The position numbers were made by a program, and so were the translations under genes. Source: JANQPC01 sp039208375 (GTDB lineage Bacteria; Pseudomonadota; Alphaproteobacteria; Rhodobacterales; Rhodobacteraceae). Taken from it: a stretch of DNA of 64,000 nt. Below the pieces are notes generated by a model, which searched no databases, had not been told where the DNA came from, and was given only the letters and a program-made list of their open reading frames with translations. Within the stretch, counting starts at the first letter, position 1; each line of letters starts with the position of its first letter. This document shows, piece after piece, positions 25,631 through 34,077 of this stretch. The stretch is taken from the NCBI GenBank assembly GCA_039208375.1, contig JBCCRC010000003.1:25308-89307 (forward strand). Direction: 5' to 3'.

Positions 25631-26301
25631 CCGCCGCACCCCCCGCAGCCGCCGCCATCGCTTGAACTGTCGGAAGCGCGGTAGCGGGGCCCCGGCACCT
25701 TCGGCACTAGCGCGATATGGGCGATTGTACCCGCCACGAAGGCAACGAAGATCGCGCCCAACCTCCAGCCGAAGCCGAACCAAGCGATGGCAAAGATCGC
25801 GGCCCCGATGCCCAGCGCGCCCAGGCCCGCCAAGCGGGCGCGGCGCCGGTCTGCCGCCTGCTCTGCAGGGCTGCGGCTTTCCCAAATATCAGCGGGCGGC
25901 TCAGCACCGAACTCGCGCCGATACAGCGCGCGCGTCGCCTCGTACTGCGTTTGATAGCGGGGCATATCTTCGGGCCCCGCACAGGGTTCATGATGCTGGA
26001 TTTCACCGAAAACACGGCGGCACAGGAGATCGATGTAATCGCGGCTGTCGGCCATATGCGCATGCCAGGCCCGGTCAATGATCTCTGACGGTGTGGCCTG
26101 ACCCGGCGAGATCCGGGCAAGATAAAGGAAACGACGATATTCGAAGAGCACGTCTTCGATGTAGTCATCTGCCCAATTTTCGGACTCTTGCAGCCGGGCT
26201 TCGATCGAGGCGCGCATCGGGCGGCCGCGGGGCGTATTGTCGGGGTCTTCTGGGCGGAATTGGTAGGCCTCAAGCCGAGACCAGAGGGCGGCGTTCTGCA
26301 T
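25627..26301 (-). CDS. GRDP-like domain membrane protein, copy 1, with Cys/Gly-rich tail
   Basis: 224 residues starting MQNAALWSRLEAYQF. GRDP-like N-terminal domain (LFEYRRFLYLARI; IDRAWHAHMADSRDYIDLL; YRREFGAEPPADIWES), then two hydrophobic helices (~160-200), ending SSSDGGGCGGCGG, a tail seen on many bacterial membrane proteins of unknown role. The frame is open for another 490 codons upstream, but that is only the antisense of purD. Divergent from purD. Copy 2 is translationally coupled behind it; the pair looks like a tandem duplication that diverged, one losing the Cys tail. Confidence 0.82.
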   Translation of the reverse strand: MQNAALWSRLEAYQFRPEDPDNTPRGRPMRASIEARLQESENWADDYIEDVLFEYRRFLYLARISPGQATPSEIIDRAWHAHMADSRDYIDLLCRRVFGEIQHHEPCAGPEDMPRYQTQYEATRALYRREFGAEPPADIWESRSPAEQAADRRRARLAGLGALGIGAAIFAIAWFGFGWRLGAIFVAFVAGTIAHIALVPKVPGPRYRASDSSSDGGGCGGCGG

Positions 26302-26376
26302 CGCGCTTTTCCTAACGGGCCCCACGGAAACAGCTAACCGATTCTTGTAACGGCGAAAAGCGGCACCGCCCGCGCG

Positions 26377-26405
26377 TTGCCGAAACCGTGGCACGCGTGT
26401 ATCAG
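26377..26405 (+). promoter_or_regulatory. Possible purD promoter
   Basis: TTGCCG (26377-26382), 17 bases, TATCAG (26400-26405), 26 bases before the purD ATG. No PurR-type palindrome seen. Confidence 0.4.
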
Positions 26406-26430
26406 CGCCCGCGAAACGGCGGAGGGGTGC

Positions 26431-27708
26431 ATGAACATCCTCATTCTGGGCGGCGGCGGGCGCGAACATGCGCTCGCCTGGGCCGCGCTGCAGAACCCCA
26501 AATGTGACCGGCTGGTCGTGGCCCCCGGCAATGCCGGAATCGCCGCAATTGCCGAATGCGCGACGGTGAACATCGAAGATGGTGGCGCGGTGGCCACGTT
26601 TGCGGAGGAAAACGCCATCGATTTCGTGATAATCGGCCCTGAAGCGCCCCTCGCCGCAGGGGTGGCGGACCGGCTGCGCGAGGCGGGGCTTCTGGTATTC
26701 GGCCCATCCGCGGCGGCAGCGGCGCTGGAAGCCTCGAAAACCTTTACCAAGGAGATCTGCGATGCCGCGCGGGCGCCGACAGCGGCCTGGGCCCAGTTTG
26801 AGGAGGCGGAGGCCGCGAAGGACTACGTGCGCTCGCAGGGCGCGCCGATCGTGATCAAGGCCGATGGGCTCGCCGCGGGCAAGGGCGTGGTGGTGGCGAT
26901 GGAAGAGGCGGAGGCGATTGCGGCCATTGATGAGATGTTTGCCGGGGCCTTCGGGGCGGCGGGCGCGCGCGTGGTGATCGAAGAGTTCATGAGCGGCGAA
27001 GAGGCGAGCTTTTTCGTGCTCTGCGATGGCGAGACGGTACTGCCCATCGGCACCGCGCAGGATCACAAGCGCATCGGCGAGGGCGATACCGGGCCCAACA
27101 CCGGCGGTATGGGCGCCTATTCGCCCGCTCCAATCCTGAGTAGCGCGGTGGCCGAGCGTGCGCTTGCCGAGATCATCCGCCCCACCGTCGCCGAGATGGC
27201 GCGGCGCGGCACCCCGTATCAGGGCGTGCTTTACGCTGGGCTCATGATCGACGACGGCGCACCCCGGCTGGTGGAATACAACGCCCGTTTCGGGGACCCG
27301 GAGTGCCAGGTGCTGATGATGCGGCTGGGAGGCCAAGCCTTTGACCTGATCCATGCCGCAGCAGAGGGGCGGCTTAGCGAGATGGCAGTGCACTGGGCCG
27401 ACGATCACGCGATCACGGTGGTCATGGCCGCCGAGGGCTATCCCGGTGCCTATGACAAAGGGGCGCCGATTTCCGGCCTGGGCGATGTTGCGGAAGACAG
27501 TTTTCACATGGTCTTTCACGCAGGCACTGCCGAAAGCGATGGCGGCATCGTTACCGCGGGCGGGCGGGTGCTGAACGTTACTGCGCGGGGGGCAAGCCTG
27601 GCTGAGGCGCAATCGCGGGCCTACGCAATGGTGGCCCGGATCGGCTGGCCTGGCGCGCAGTACCGCCGGGATATCGGCTGGCGCGCTCTGGAACCGGGGG
27701 AGAGGTAA
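26431..27708 (+). CDS. purD: Phosphoribosylamine--glycine ligase
   Basis: GAR synthetase, second step of purine synthesis: phosphoribosylamine + glycine + ATP. 425 residues: N-domain NILILGGGGREHALAWA, ATP-grasp domain with SKTFTKEICDAA, GLAAGKGVVVAME, DHKRIGEGDTGPNTGGMGAY and the metal-binding EYNARFGDPECQ, and a C-terminal lid domain. ATG at 26431 with GGAGGGG seven bases upstream. Single gene, its partners are elsewhere. Confidence 0.97.
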   Translation: MNILILGGGGREHALAWAALQNPKCDRLVVAPGNAGIAAIAECATVNIEDGGAVATFAEENAIDFVIIGPEAPLAAGVADRLREAGLLVFGPSAAAAALEASKTFTKEICDAARAPTAAWAQFEEAEAAKDYVRSQGAPIVIKADGLAAGKGVVVAMEEAEAIAAIDEMFAGAFGAAGARVVIEEFMSGEEASFFVLCDGETVLPIGTAQDHKRIGEGDTGPNTGGMGAYSPAPILSSAVAERALAEIIRPTVAEMARRGTPYQGVLYAGLMIDDGAPRLVEYNARFGDPECQVLMMRLGGQAFDLIHAAAEGRLSEMAVHWADDHAITVVMAAEGYPGAYDKGAPISGLGDVAEDSFHMVFHAGTAESDGGIVTAGGRVLNVTARGASLAEAQSRAYAMVARIGWPGAQYRRDIGWRALEPGER

Positions 27709-27744
27709 GCCGATCACGAGCCCGCGCGCGTGGCCAACAACCGC

Positions 27745-27773
27745 TTGCACCACGGCCCCCTCGCCTTTAGATA
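27745..27773 (+). promoter_or_regulatory. Probable secG promoter
   Basis: TTGCAC (27745-27750), 17 bases, TAGATA (27768-27773), 36 bases before the secG ATG. Confidence 0.55.
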
Positions 27774-27808
27774 CCCACCGCACCCCAGCCCGGAAGGCCC
27801 TCGCCCCG

Positions 27809-28165
27809 ATGGAAAACGTTGTTCTGATCGTTCACCTGATCCTCGCGCTCGCATTGATCGCGGTGGTGCTGTTGCAGCGCTCGGAAGGCGGCGGCCTGGG
27901 CATGGGCGGCGGTGGCGGCGGCGGGGTCTCCTCGCGTGGGCAGGTCACCGCGCTCGGCAAGCTCACCTGGGCCTTCGGTGTGGCCTTCACGGCGACCTCG
28001 ATTACGCTGACGATCATCGCCGCGCAGAACTCGGCCGACACCTCAGTGATCGACCGGCTGGGCATCGAAGCGCCGGCGGGCGACACCTCGGTTCCCGCGC
28101 CTGCGGGCGATCTTCTGCCCCCGCCAGCCGGCGGTGGGCTCGTGGCCCCGCCCCCCGTCGAGTAG
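27809..28165 (+). CDS. secG: Preprotein translocase subunit SecG
   Basis: Small accessory subunit of the SecYEG channel. 118 residues: TM1 (VVLIVHLILALALIAVVLLQ), the conserved RSEGGGLG loop followed by a Gly run, TM2 (LGKLTWAFGVAFTATSITLT), and a Pro/Ala-rich cytoplasmic or periplasmic tail (PAGDTSVPAPAGDLLPPPAG) longer than in E. coli, as usual in alphaproteobacteria. Followed by pyrG after 170 bases. Confidence 0.95.
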   Translation: MENVVLIVHLILALALIAVVLLQRSEGGGLGMGGGGGGGVSSRGQVTALGKLTWAFGVAFTATSITLTIIAAQNSADTSVIDRLGIEAPAGDTSVPAPAGDLLPPPAGGGLVAPPPVE

Positions 28166-28228
28166 CAGCTAGCGAACGGCAGCCCTTGGGGCCGCACAGT
28201 TATTAACCCACAGGATATAGCGGCGCTC

Positions 28229-28257
28229 TTGTTCCGCGCCGCCGAATCTCTTATGCG
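28229..28257 (+). promoter_or_regulatory. Possible pyrG promoter
   Basis: TTGTTC (28229-28234), 17 bases, TATGCG (28252-28257). It would leave a leader of about 70 bases before the pyrG ATG. No tRNA occupies this spot. Confidence 0.35.
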
Positions 28258-28335
28258 GTGAGTCCCGTGAGACTGGTTGGCCGCCCACGCGGAATGAACC
28301 GTCTCGGATGAGGCTCGCGGGGTATCCGGCACAGC

Positions 28336-29979
28336 ATGGCACGTTTCGTCTTCATCACCGGCGGTGTGGTTTCCTCGCTCGGGAAAGGGCTTGCCTCGGC
28401 GGCGCTTGGCGCGCTTCTGCAGGCGCGCGGCTATTCGGTGCGGCTGCGCAAGCTCGACCCCTACCTGAACGTGGATCCCGGCACGATGAGCCCGTTTGAG
28501 CACGGCGAGGTCTTCGTCACCGACGATGGCGCGGAGACCGACCTGGACCTTGGCCACTACGAACGCTTCACGGGCGTCGCGGCACGAGCGACCGACAGTG
28601 TGTCATCCGGCCGGATCTACTCCAATGTGCTCGAAAAAGAGCGGCGCGGCGATTACCTGGGCAAAACGATCCAGGTGATCCCCCACGTGACCAATGAAAT
28701 CAAGGAATTCATCGCCATCGGCGAGGATGAGGTCGATTTCATGCTGTGCGAGATCGGCGGCACGGTGGGCGATATCGAGGGGCTGCCGTTTTTCGAGGCG
28801 ATCCGCCAGTTCGCGCAGGACAAACCGCGCGGGCAATGCATCTTCATGCACCTCACGCTCCTGCCCTATATCGCGGCCTCGGGCGAGTTGAAGACGAAGC
28901 CCACCCAGCATTCGGTGAAGGAACTCCGCTCCATCGGGCTGGCCCCCGATATTCTCGTCTGCCGCTCCGATCAGCCGATCCCGGAGAAGGAGCGTGAGAA
29001 GATCGCCCTGTTCTGCAACGTGCGCAAAGAGGATGTGATCGCGGCGCCCGATCTGCGTTCGATCTACGAAGCGCCGCTGGCCTATCATCGCGAGGGGCTC
29101 GACCAGGCGGTGCTCGATGCTTTCCGGATCGCGCCCGCACCCAAGCCGAACCTCGCGCGCTGGCAGGATGTGCAGGATCGCATCTTCAACGCCGAGGGCG
29201 TGGTGAAGGTGGCGATCGTGGGCAAATACACCCAGCTCGAAGACGCCTATAAATCCATCGCCGAGGCGCTCACCCATGGCGGCATGGCCAATCGCGTGCG
29301 GGTGGAAAGCGAATGGATCGATGCGGAAATCTTCGAACGCGAGGATCCTGCGCCGTATCTTGAGGGTTTTCACGCGATCCTCGTGCCGGGCGGGTTCGGG
29401 GAACGGGGCACGGAAGGCAAGATCCGCGCCGCGGAATTCGCCCGCACCCGCAAGATCCCCTATCTGGGCATCTGCCTCGGCATGCAGATGGCGGTGATCG
29501 AAACCGCCCGAAACCTCGCAGGGTTGGAGACGGCGGGATCGGAGGAGTTTGATCACGAGGCGGGGCAGAAGCGGTTCGAACCGGTGGTCTACCACCTCAA
29601 GGAATGGGTGCAGGGCAACCGCACGGTGGCGCGCAAGGTGGAAGATGACAAGGGCGGCACGATGCGGCTCGGCGCCTATACCGCGAACCTCGCAGAAGGC
29701 TCGAAAGTGGCCGAAGTGTACGGCACGCTGGCCATCGAGGAACGCCACCGCCACCGCTACGAGGTAGATATCAAGTACCGAAAGAAGTTGGAGAAGCAGG
29801 GGCTGTCTTTTTCCGGCATGTCGCCCGATGGGCGGTTGCCCGAGATCGTGGAAGTCAACGATCACCCGTGGTTCATCGGCGTACAGTTCCACCCCGAGTT
29901 GAAATCGAAACCGTTTGCGCCGCATCCGTTATTTGCTGATTTTGTGCGCGCTGCGAAGGAAGTCTCGCGCTTGGTATAG
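28336..29979 (+). CDS. pyrG: CTP synthase
   Basis: Converts UTP + glutamine + ATP to CTP; cytosolic tetramer and filament former. 547 residues: amidoligase domain from MARFVFITGGVVSSLGKGLA with KLDPYLNVDPGTMSPFEHGE and CEIGGTVGDIEGLPFFEAIR, and GATase1 domain with GGFGERGTEGK, the nucleophile Cys in YLGICLGMQMAVIE and the HPEL His-Glu pair. Normal length. Confidence 0.98.
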   Translation: MARFVFITGGVVSSLGKGLASAALGALLQARGYSVRLRKLDPYLNVDPGTMSPFEHGEVFVTDDGAETDLDLGHYERFTGVAARATDSVSSGRIYSNVLEKERRGDYLGKTIQVIPHVTNEIKEFIAIGEDEVDFMLCEIGGTVGDIEGLPFFEAIRQFAQDKPRGQCIFMHLTLLPYIAASGELKTKPTQHSVKELRSIGLAPDILVCRSDQPIPEKEREKIALFCNVRKEDVIAAPDLRSIYEAPLAYHREGLDQAVLDAFRIAPAPKPNLARWQDVQDRIFNAEGVVKVAIVGKYTQLEDAYKSIAEALTHGGMANRVRVESEWIDAEIFEREDPAPYLEGFHAILVPGGFGERGTEGKIRAAEFARTRKIPYLGICLGMQMAVIETARNLAGLETAGSEEFDHEAGQKRFEPVVYHLKEWVQGNRTVARKVEDDKGGTMRLGAYTANLAEGSKVAEVYGTLAIEERHRHRYEVDIKYRKKLEKQGLSFSGMSPDGRLPEIVEVNDHPWFIGVQFHPELKSKPFAPHPLFADFVRAAKEVSRLV

Positions 29980-30033
29980 GCGCAAGGGCCCAATTTTGTT
30001 TGCGGCAATGCGCCCCTCGGCTAGGCTTCGTGG

Positions 30034-30744
30034 ATGCGCGCCCTTCTCGCCCTTCTCGCCCTCACCCTTCCCGTTTCGGCAGATCCGGTTGTAAGGGTGC
30101 CCTATGCGGAGCTTGAAGGGCGGCTCGTTGCGCGGATCGATTTTGAGGATTACCCGCGCCACCTATCCCCCGGCACAAAGCTTGATGGAATCCAGCCCGC
30201 AAAGGGCGCGGCGTTTGGGGAGCGATTTGAGGGCCAAACGTTGCTGGCCTCTGACGGATATGACGTGGTGGTCGCCGATCCCGCAGGGCCGCTACGGCTG
30301 GCGGCGGGCGCGCCCGGCGAGAACCTTTCGGTGAGCTTCATCTACATGCTGTCAAATCAACTGGAGGGTTTGGCCTCTCCCGGGTACCCGGCGCGGGAGG
30401 CGAGCGGCGAGGGCGCAGTGGCGGTGTTGTTCGAGCGTGATCAGTTTGCGCTCGGGTTCCGGGTAGCCGCGGAACCGCAGCCACGTGATGGCGCCGGAGA
30501 GCCGGGGCGCATGACGGTGGCGTTCTACCGGCGCGACGGGGTGCGGATCGCAGAGCTAGAGATTGCGCTCGATTGGGGGCGCGGGGATTACGGCTTTCTT
30601 CGCGAGGGTGAGGCAGCGGATATCGCAGGCATCACGATCACCAATCGCGATCCAGCGGGAATCGCGATCGATGACTTGATTTTCGATAACAACCTGGCGA
30701 TCGGGCAGGCCATTTTCCCGCCATACGAGAATTCTAAAGGCTGA
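30034..30744 (+). CDS. Secreted protein of unknown function
   Basis: 236 residues; signal peptide MRALLALLALTLPVSA. The mature protein is beta-rich, with ARIDFEDYPRHLSPGTKLDG early and ITITNRDPAGIAIDDLIFDN near the end, the framing seen in secreted jelly-roll domains of PEP-CTERM-like proteins, but there is no sorting tail. I cannot assign a family. Follows pyrG by 54 bases and may be read through from it. Confidence 0.7.
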   Translation: MRALLALLALTLPVSADPVVRVPYAELEGRLVARIDFEDYPRHLSPGTKLDGIQPAKGAAFGERFEGQTLLASDGYDVVVADPAGPLRLAAGAPGENLSVSFIYMLSNQLEGLASPGYPAREASGEGAVAVLFERDQFALGFRVAAEPQPRDGAGEPGRMTVAFYRRDGVRIAELEIALDWGRGDYGFLREGEAADIAGITITNRDPAGIAIDDLIFDNNLAIGQAIFPPYENSKG

Positions 30745-31225
30745 ATTACAGGGAAACGCAGCGTTGCCCATGACGCAACAAAGCGAATGTGGCAGGCGTT
30801 TCGATACAATCTTGGCTGATTGATTAACGTGATTGTCGCGATTTAGGTGACAAACCGGGCCATATTCGCAGGGCTTGCGCGGAATTCCGCTGATTGTGCC
30901 GCACGTGGCATCGGGTTTCCCAACTGTGGCGAAATCTGGGCACCGCCTGGAACACAGAACTGTCACGGAAATGAGCTTTCTCGTCCGACTGTCGACAAAG
31001 GCCCCCGCTTTAAGGCCGGTGTGGCGGACGCGCAGTACGCCGTCCGTGTGACAAGTGTGTTGGTTGGGAACGCGCCGGGCCGCAGGGTTCGGCGCGTTTC
31101 ACTTTCGGCTCGTCCGGGCGGCCCACCGGCGGGCGGCCTTATACGGCCCGCTAACGGATTTGCCGTCAGACCTGTCGGTGCATCGGGGCGCGGCCCTTCT
31201 TTCCCCAACGGGACGGCTGGCATAT
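30745..31225. other. 481-base intergenic region without a convincing gene
   Basis: A 149-codon plus-strand frame (30847-31296) is Arg/Pro/Gly-rich, has no ribosome site, and overlaps the next gene, so I reject it. Visible structure: TTGTC/GACAA arms at 30833-30853, a CGGACG/CGTCCG hairpin near 31026-31047, and GC-rich repeats GGGCGGCC at about 31117-31140. The first 130 bases are AT-richer than the surroundings and could hold promoters. No tRNA or known ncRNA recognised. Confidence 0.5.
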
Positions 31226-31678
31226 ATGGTGCGCATGTTTGCCGATTTCCTGAACCGCCTCACCCGGCCAGAGCCGGAGCCGCTAAACGATACTGATGCC
31301 CGTCTGGCGCTTACCGCGCTTTTGGTGCGGATCGCGAAATCCGATGGCGACTATGCGGCGGAAGAGGCCCGCCGCATTGAACGGCTGATCGCCAAGCGCT
31401 ACGAGTTGTCCCCGTTCGAAGTGGCCGCCCTGAAACGGGAGGCCGAGGCTCTGGAGGGCGAGGCCCCCGACACGGTGCGTTTCACCCGCGCCATCAAAGA
31501 TGCCGTACCCTATGAAGAACGTGCGGGCGTGCTTGAGGCGATGTGGGACGTTGTGCTGGCCGATGGTGTTCGCGACCACGAAGAAGACGCCTTGTTGCGA
31601 CTGGTCGCAAACCTTCTGGGCGTGAATGACCGCGATTCCGCACTTGCCCGGCAACGGGTGGAAGCCCGTCGCGGATGA
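31226..31678 (+). CDS. TerB-like (tellurite-resistance B family) protein
   Basis: 150 residues, all-helical: DARLALTALLVRIAKSDGDY, then EEARRIERLIAKRYELSPFE and VLEAMWDVVLADGVRDHEED, the duplicated D-G-acidic metal-binding helix pair of TerB/COG4103 proteins. Despite the name such stand-alone proteins are not tied to tellurite. Start 31226 (MVRMFADFL) or 31235 (MFADFL). Its stop overlaps the start of the PhnD-like gene (ATGA), so the two are made together. Confidence 0.85.
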   Translation: MVRMFADFLNRLTRPEPEPLNDTDARLALTALLVRIAKSDGDYAAEEARRIERLIAKRYELSPFEVAALKREAEALEGEAPDTVRFTRAIKDAVPYEERAGVLEAMWDVVLADGVRDHEEDALLRLVANLLGVNDRDSALARQRVEARRG

Positions 31679-32385
31679 TCGCCAGCCTGCCGATGTATGA
31701 CCGGCCGGAATGGGCCGCGGCATACGATGCGCTCTGGAGCGGGATCAAAAGCGCCTATGGCGGCGCCTTGCCCGATGCACTTGATCGCGGTGGTGACCCT
31801 TGGGCGCATTGGCACAGCCCCGATCTGGCCTTTTCACAAACCTGCGGGCTGCCCTACCGGATGGGCCTTTATAAAGCTGTGGACCTGATCGGCACACCTG
31901 ATTACGGCCTGCCCGGGTGCCCGCCCGGCTACTATCGCAGCGTGATCGTGGCGCGCGGGCCGGCGGCGGAGCCGATACCGGGGCCGGTACTTGCAGTGAA
32001 TGATGGCCGTTCCCAATCGGGATGGGCGGCCGCTGTCGCGCACGGCGCGCCGTTTGACCGGGTGCTGGAGACTGGGGGGCATGCCGCCTCAGCCGCCGCA
32101 GTGGCTTTCGGTGATGCCGATTATGCGTTTATCGACGCGGTCAGCTGGCGAGGTATTTCTGCAGATCACCCCGAGCTTGAGGTGATTGGAGAGACCACGC
32201 CCACGCCGGGCCTGCCTTATATCACCCGGAGGGGCGGCGATGCCGTTGGGCTCGCACGGGCAGTGGAGGCCGCCATCGCGGCGCTTGACCCCGCGCATCG
32301 GGCCACCACGGGCCTGGTTGGCCTCGCACATATCCCGCAATCGGCCTATCTGGCCCAACCCCTGCCGCCCCCTTTGCCGAATTAG
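31675..32385 (+). CDS. PhnD/SsuA-type substrate-binding protein without signal peptide
   Basis: 236 residues of the type II periplasmic-binding fold used by PhnD-like phosphate/phosphonate ABC receptors: AFSQTCGLPYRMGLY, YYRSVIVARG, VLAVNDGRSQSGWAAAVAHG, TGGHAASAAAVAFGDADYAF. No leader peptide is present, so it should be cytosolic, which is unusual for a solute receptor. No permease or ATPase of that system is next to it; the ABC genes at 32489 on belong to the polar amino-acid type. Coupled to TerB by ATGA. It may be a sensor or a small-molecule binding protein rather than a transporter part. Confidence 0.8.
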   Translation: MIASLPMYDRPEWAAAYDALWSGIKSAYGGALPDALDRGGDPWAHWHSPDLAFSQTCGLPYRMGLYKAVDLIGTPDYGLPGCPPGYYRSVIVARGPAAEPIPGPVLAVNDGRSQSGWAAAVAHGAPFDRVLETGGHAASAAAVAFGDADYAFIDAVSWRGISADHPELEVIGETTPTPGLPYITRRGGDAVGLARAVEAAIAALDPAHRATTGLVGLAHIPQSAYLAQPLPPPLPN

Positions 32386-32488
32386 GCGGCGTTTGCCCGG
32401 TTCCTCGGCGGCAAACGGGTGATAAATATTGCATTTACCATGGAATCCGCCCTTACTCCGCAGCCGGGGCAATCATTTTGGGGGAGCC

Positions 32489-33262
32489 GTGCCGACCGCG
32501 CCGGTGATCGAGATTCGCGACCTGCACAAAAGCTTCGGGGCCCTCGAAGTTCTCAAGGGCGTGGACATGGTTGCGCCCAAAGGCCACGTGATTTCCCTGA
32601 TTGGATCGTCCGGTTCCGGCAAATCGACGCTTTTGCGCTGCGCAAACCTTCTGGAAGACAGCCAGAAAGGTGACATTCTCTTTGAGGGCGAGCCCATTAA
32701 GTGGCGCGGCAATGGCGGCGGGCGCCATCCGGCAGACCGCGCGCAGGTCACCCGCATCCGCACCAATCTTTCGATGGTGTTCCAACAGTTTAATCTTTGG
32801 GCGCATATGACGATACTCGAAAACGTCATGGAAGCCCCAGTAACCGTTCTGGGACGCGACCGGGCGGAGGTTGAAGACAAGGCGCGCATGTATCTCGACA
32901 AAGTGGGGATCGGCGCGAAATGCGATGCCTATCCCGCGCAGCTTTCGGGCGGACAGCAGCAGCGTGCCGCGATCGCGCGCGCCCTGTGCATGGAACCGCG
33001 CGCGCTGCTATTTGATGAGCCCACCTCTGCGCTCGACCCCGAGTTGGAACAGGAAGTGGTGCGCGTGATCAAGGATCTCGCCCGCGAAGGACGCACCATG
33101 ATCATCGTCACCCACGATATGCGGCTGGCGGCGGATGTAAGCGAACATGTCGTCTTCCTCCACCAGGGCCGCGTCGAAGAAGAGGGCGCGCCGGACACGC
33201 TGTTCGGCAGCCCGAAAACAGATCGGCTGCGGCAATTCCTAAGCGCGACGGCACCAGCCTAA
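32489..33262 (+). CDS. Polar amino-acid ABC transporter ATP-binding protein
   Basis: 257 residues; drives import by the two permeases at 34078 and 34962. Walker A IGSSGSGKSTLLRC, Q-loop VFQQFNLW, signature LSGGQQQR, Walker B LLFDEPTSALDP, H-loop IIVTHDM. The sequence resembles HisP/GlnQ/OccP. I use the GTG at 32489 because GGGGGAG lies just upstream; the frame is open 20 codons more. First gene of the import and glutamylation island. Confidence 0.93.
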   Translation: MPTAPVIEIRDLHKSFGALEVLKGVDMVAPKGHVISLIGSSGSGKSTLLRCANLLEDSQKGDILFEGEPIKWRGNGGGRHPADRAQVTRIRTNLSMVFQQFNLWAHMTILENVMEAPVTVLGRDRAEVEDKARMYLDKVGIGAKCDAYPAQLSGGQQQRAAIARALCMEPRALLFDEPTSALDPELEQEVVRVIKDLAREGRTMIIVTHDMRLAADVSEHVVFLHQGRVEEEGAPDTLFGSPKTDRLRQFLSATAPA

Positions 33263-33289
33263 GACTTTAAGTTCAATGGGAGTAAACCA

Positions 33290-34009
33290 ATGAAAAAACT
33301 TATCCTTTCAACGGCAGCGCTGGCGATCTCGGCATCGTTCGCGATGGCGCAAGACATGGTGCGCATGGGCACCGAGGGCGCCTACCCTCCGTGGAACTTC
33401 ATTAATGACGCGGGCGAGGTTGACGGGTTCGAGCGCGAGTTGGGCGATGAGCTTTGCAAGCGTGCAGAACTAACCTGCGAATGGGTGACGAATGAGTGGG
33501 ATTCGATCATCCCCAATCTCGTGTCGGGCAACTACGATGTGATCATCGCGGGCATGAGCATCACCGATGAGCGGGACGAGGTGATTGATTTCACTGCCAA
33601 TTATACTCCGCCAGATCCGTCAGCCTACGTCGCCATGTCGGAAGATGCTGATGTGGATGGCGGCGTGGTTGCCGCGCAAGTGGGCACGATCCAGGCCGGT
33701 TTCATTGCCGAAAGCGGGGCGACGCTGGTGGAATTTGCCACACCAGACGAAACCATCGCGGCGGTCAAGAACGGCGAGGCCGATGCGGTGCTGGCCGATA
33801 AAAGCTTCCTCGCCCCGATCGTGGAGGCCGACGCCGACCTGATGTTTGTGGGCGACGATGTTCCGCTGGGTGATGGCGTAGGCATGGGCATTCGCGAAAC
33901 GGATGCCGAGCTGAAGGCGAAGTTCGATGCCGCGATCCAGTCGATGAAAGACGATGGAACGCTGAACGCGATGATCGCCAAATGGGAAGTAAGCTCGCAG
34001 TTCGAGTGA
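33290..34009 (+). CDS. ABC transporter substrate-binding protein (basic/polar amino-acid type)
   Basis: 239 residues. Signal peptide MKKLILSTAALAISASFAMA, then VRMGTEGAYPPWNFINDAGE, FERELGDELCKRAELTCEWV, WDSIIPNLVSGNYDVIIAGM, SITDERDEVIDFTANY, the HisJ/ArgT/LAO family pattern. Those bind lysine, arginine, ornithine, histidine or opines; with the glutamylation genes downstream, an amine-bearing substrate is plausible. GGGAG precedes the ATG. A strong hairpin follows the stop. Confidence 0.93.
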   Translation: MKKLILSTAALAISASFAMAQDMVRMGTEGAYPPWNFINDAGEVDGFERELGDELCKRAELTCEWVTNEWDSIIPNLVSGNYDVIIAGMSITDERDEVIDFTANYTPPDPSAYVAMSEDADVDGGVVAAQVGTIQAGFIAESGATLVEFATPDETIAAVKNGEADAVLADKSFLAPIVEADADLMFVGDDVPLGDGVGMGIRETDAELKAKFDAAIQSMKDDGTLNAMIAKWEVSSQFE

Positions 34010-34025
34010 TTTGATCGCATGATCT

Positions 34026-34058
34026 GATCCGGGGCGGGCCACGCGCCTGCCCCGGATC
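34026..34058 (+). other. Strong intercistronic hairpin after the binding-protein gene
   Basis: GATCCGGGGC (34026-34035) and GCCCCGGATC (34049-34058) pair perfectly; inner bases GGGC/GCCT extend the stem to 14 pairs with a five-base loop. No T tract follows. Such structures protect the binding-protein mRNA from 3' decay and set its excess over the permeases. Confidence 0.75.
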
Positions 34059-34077
34059 CCCCCGGGGGAGAGGCGCC

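Noticed and set aside
26302..27783. A 490-codon minus-strand frame continuous with GRDP-like copy 1
   Set aside because: It is the antisense of purD, a typical open shadow of a GC-rich gene; purD motifs are intact on the plus strand.
28166..28335. tRNA gene between secG and pyrG (as beside secG in some bacteria)
   Set aside because: No acceptor stem, T-loop GTTC-A pattern or anticodon arm could be assembled.
28603..29925. 440-codon minus-strand frame
   Set aside because: Lies wholly antisense to pyrG, His/Asp/Arg-rich composition typical of a shadow frame, no ribosome site.
30847..31296. 149-codon plus-strand frame before the TerB-like gene
   Set aside because: Low-complexity Arg/Pro/Gly product, no ribosome site, overlaps the real gene.
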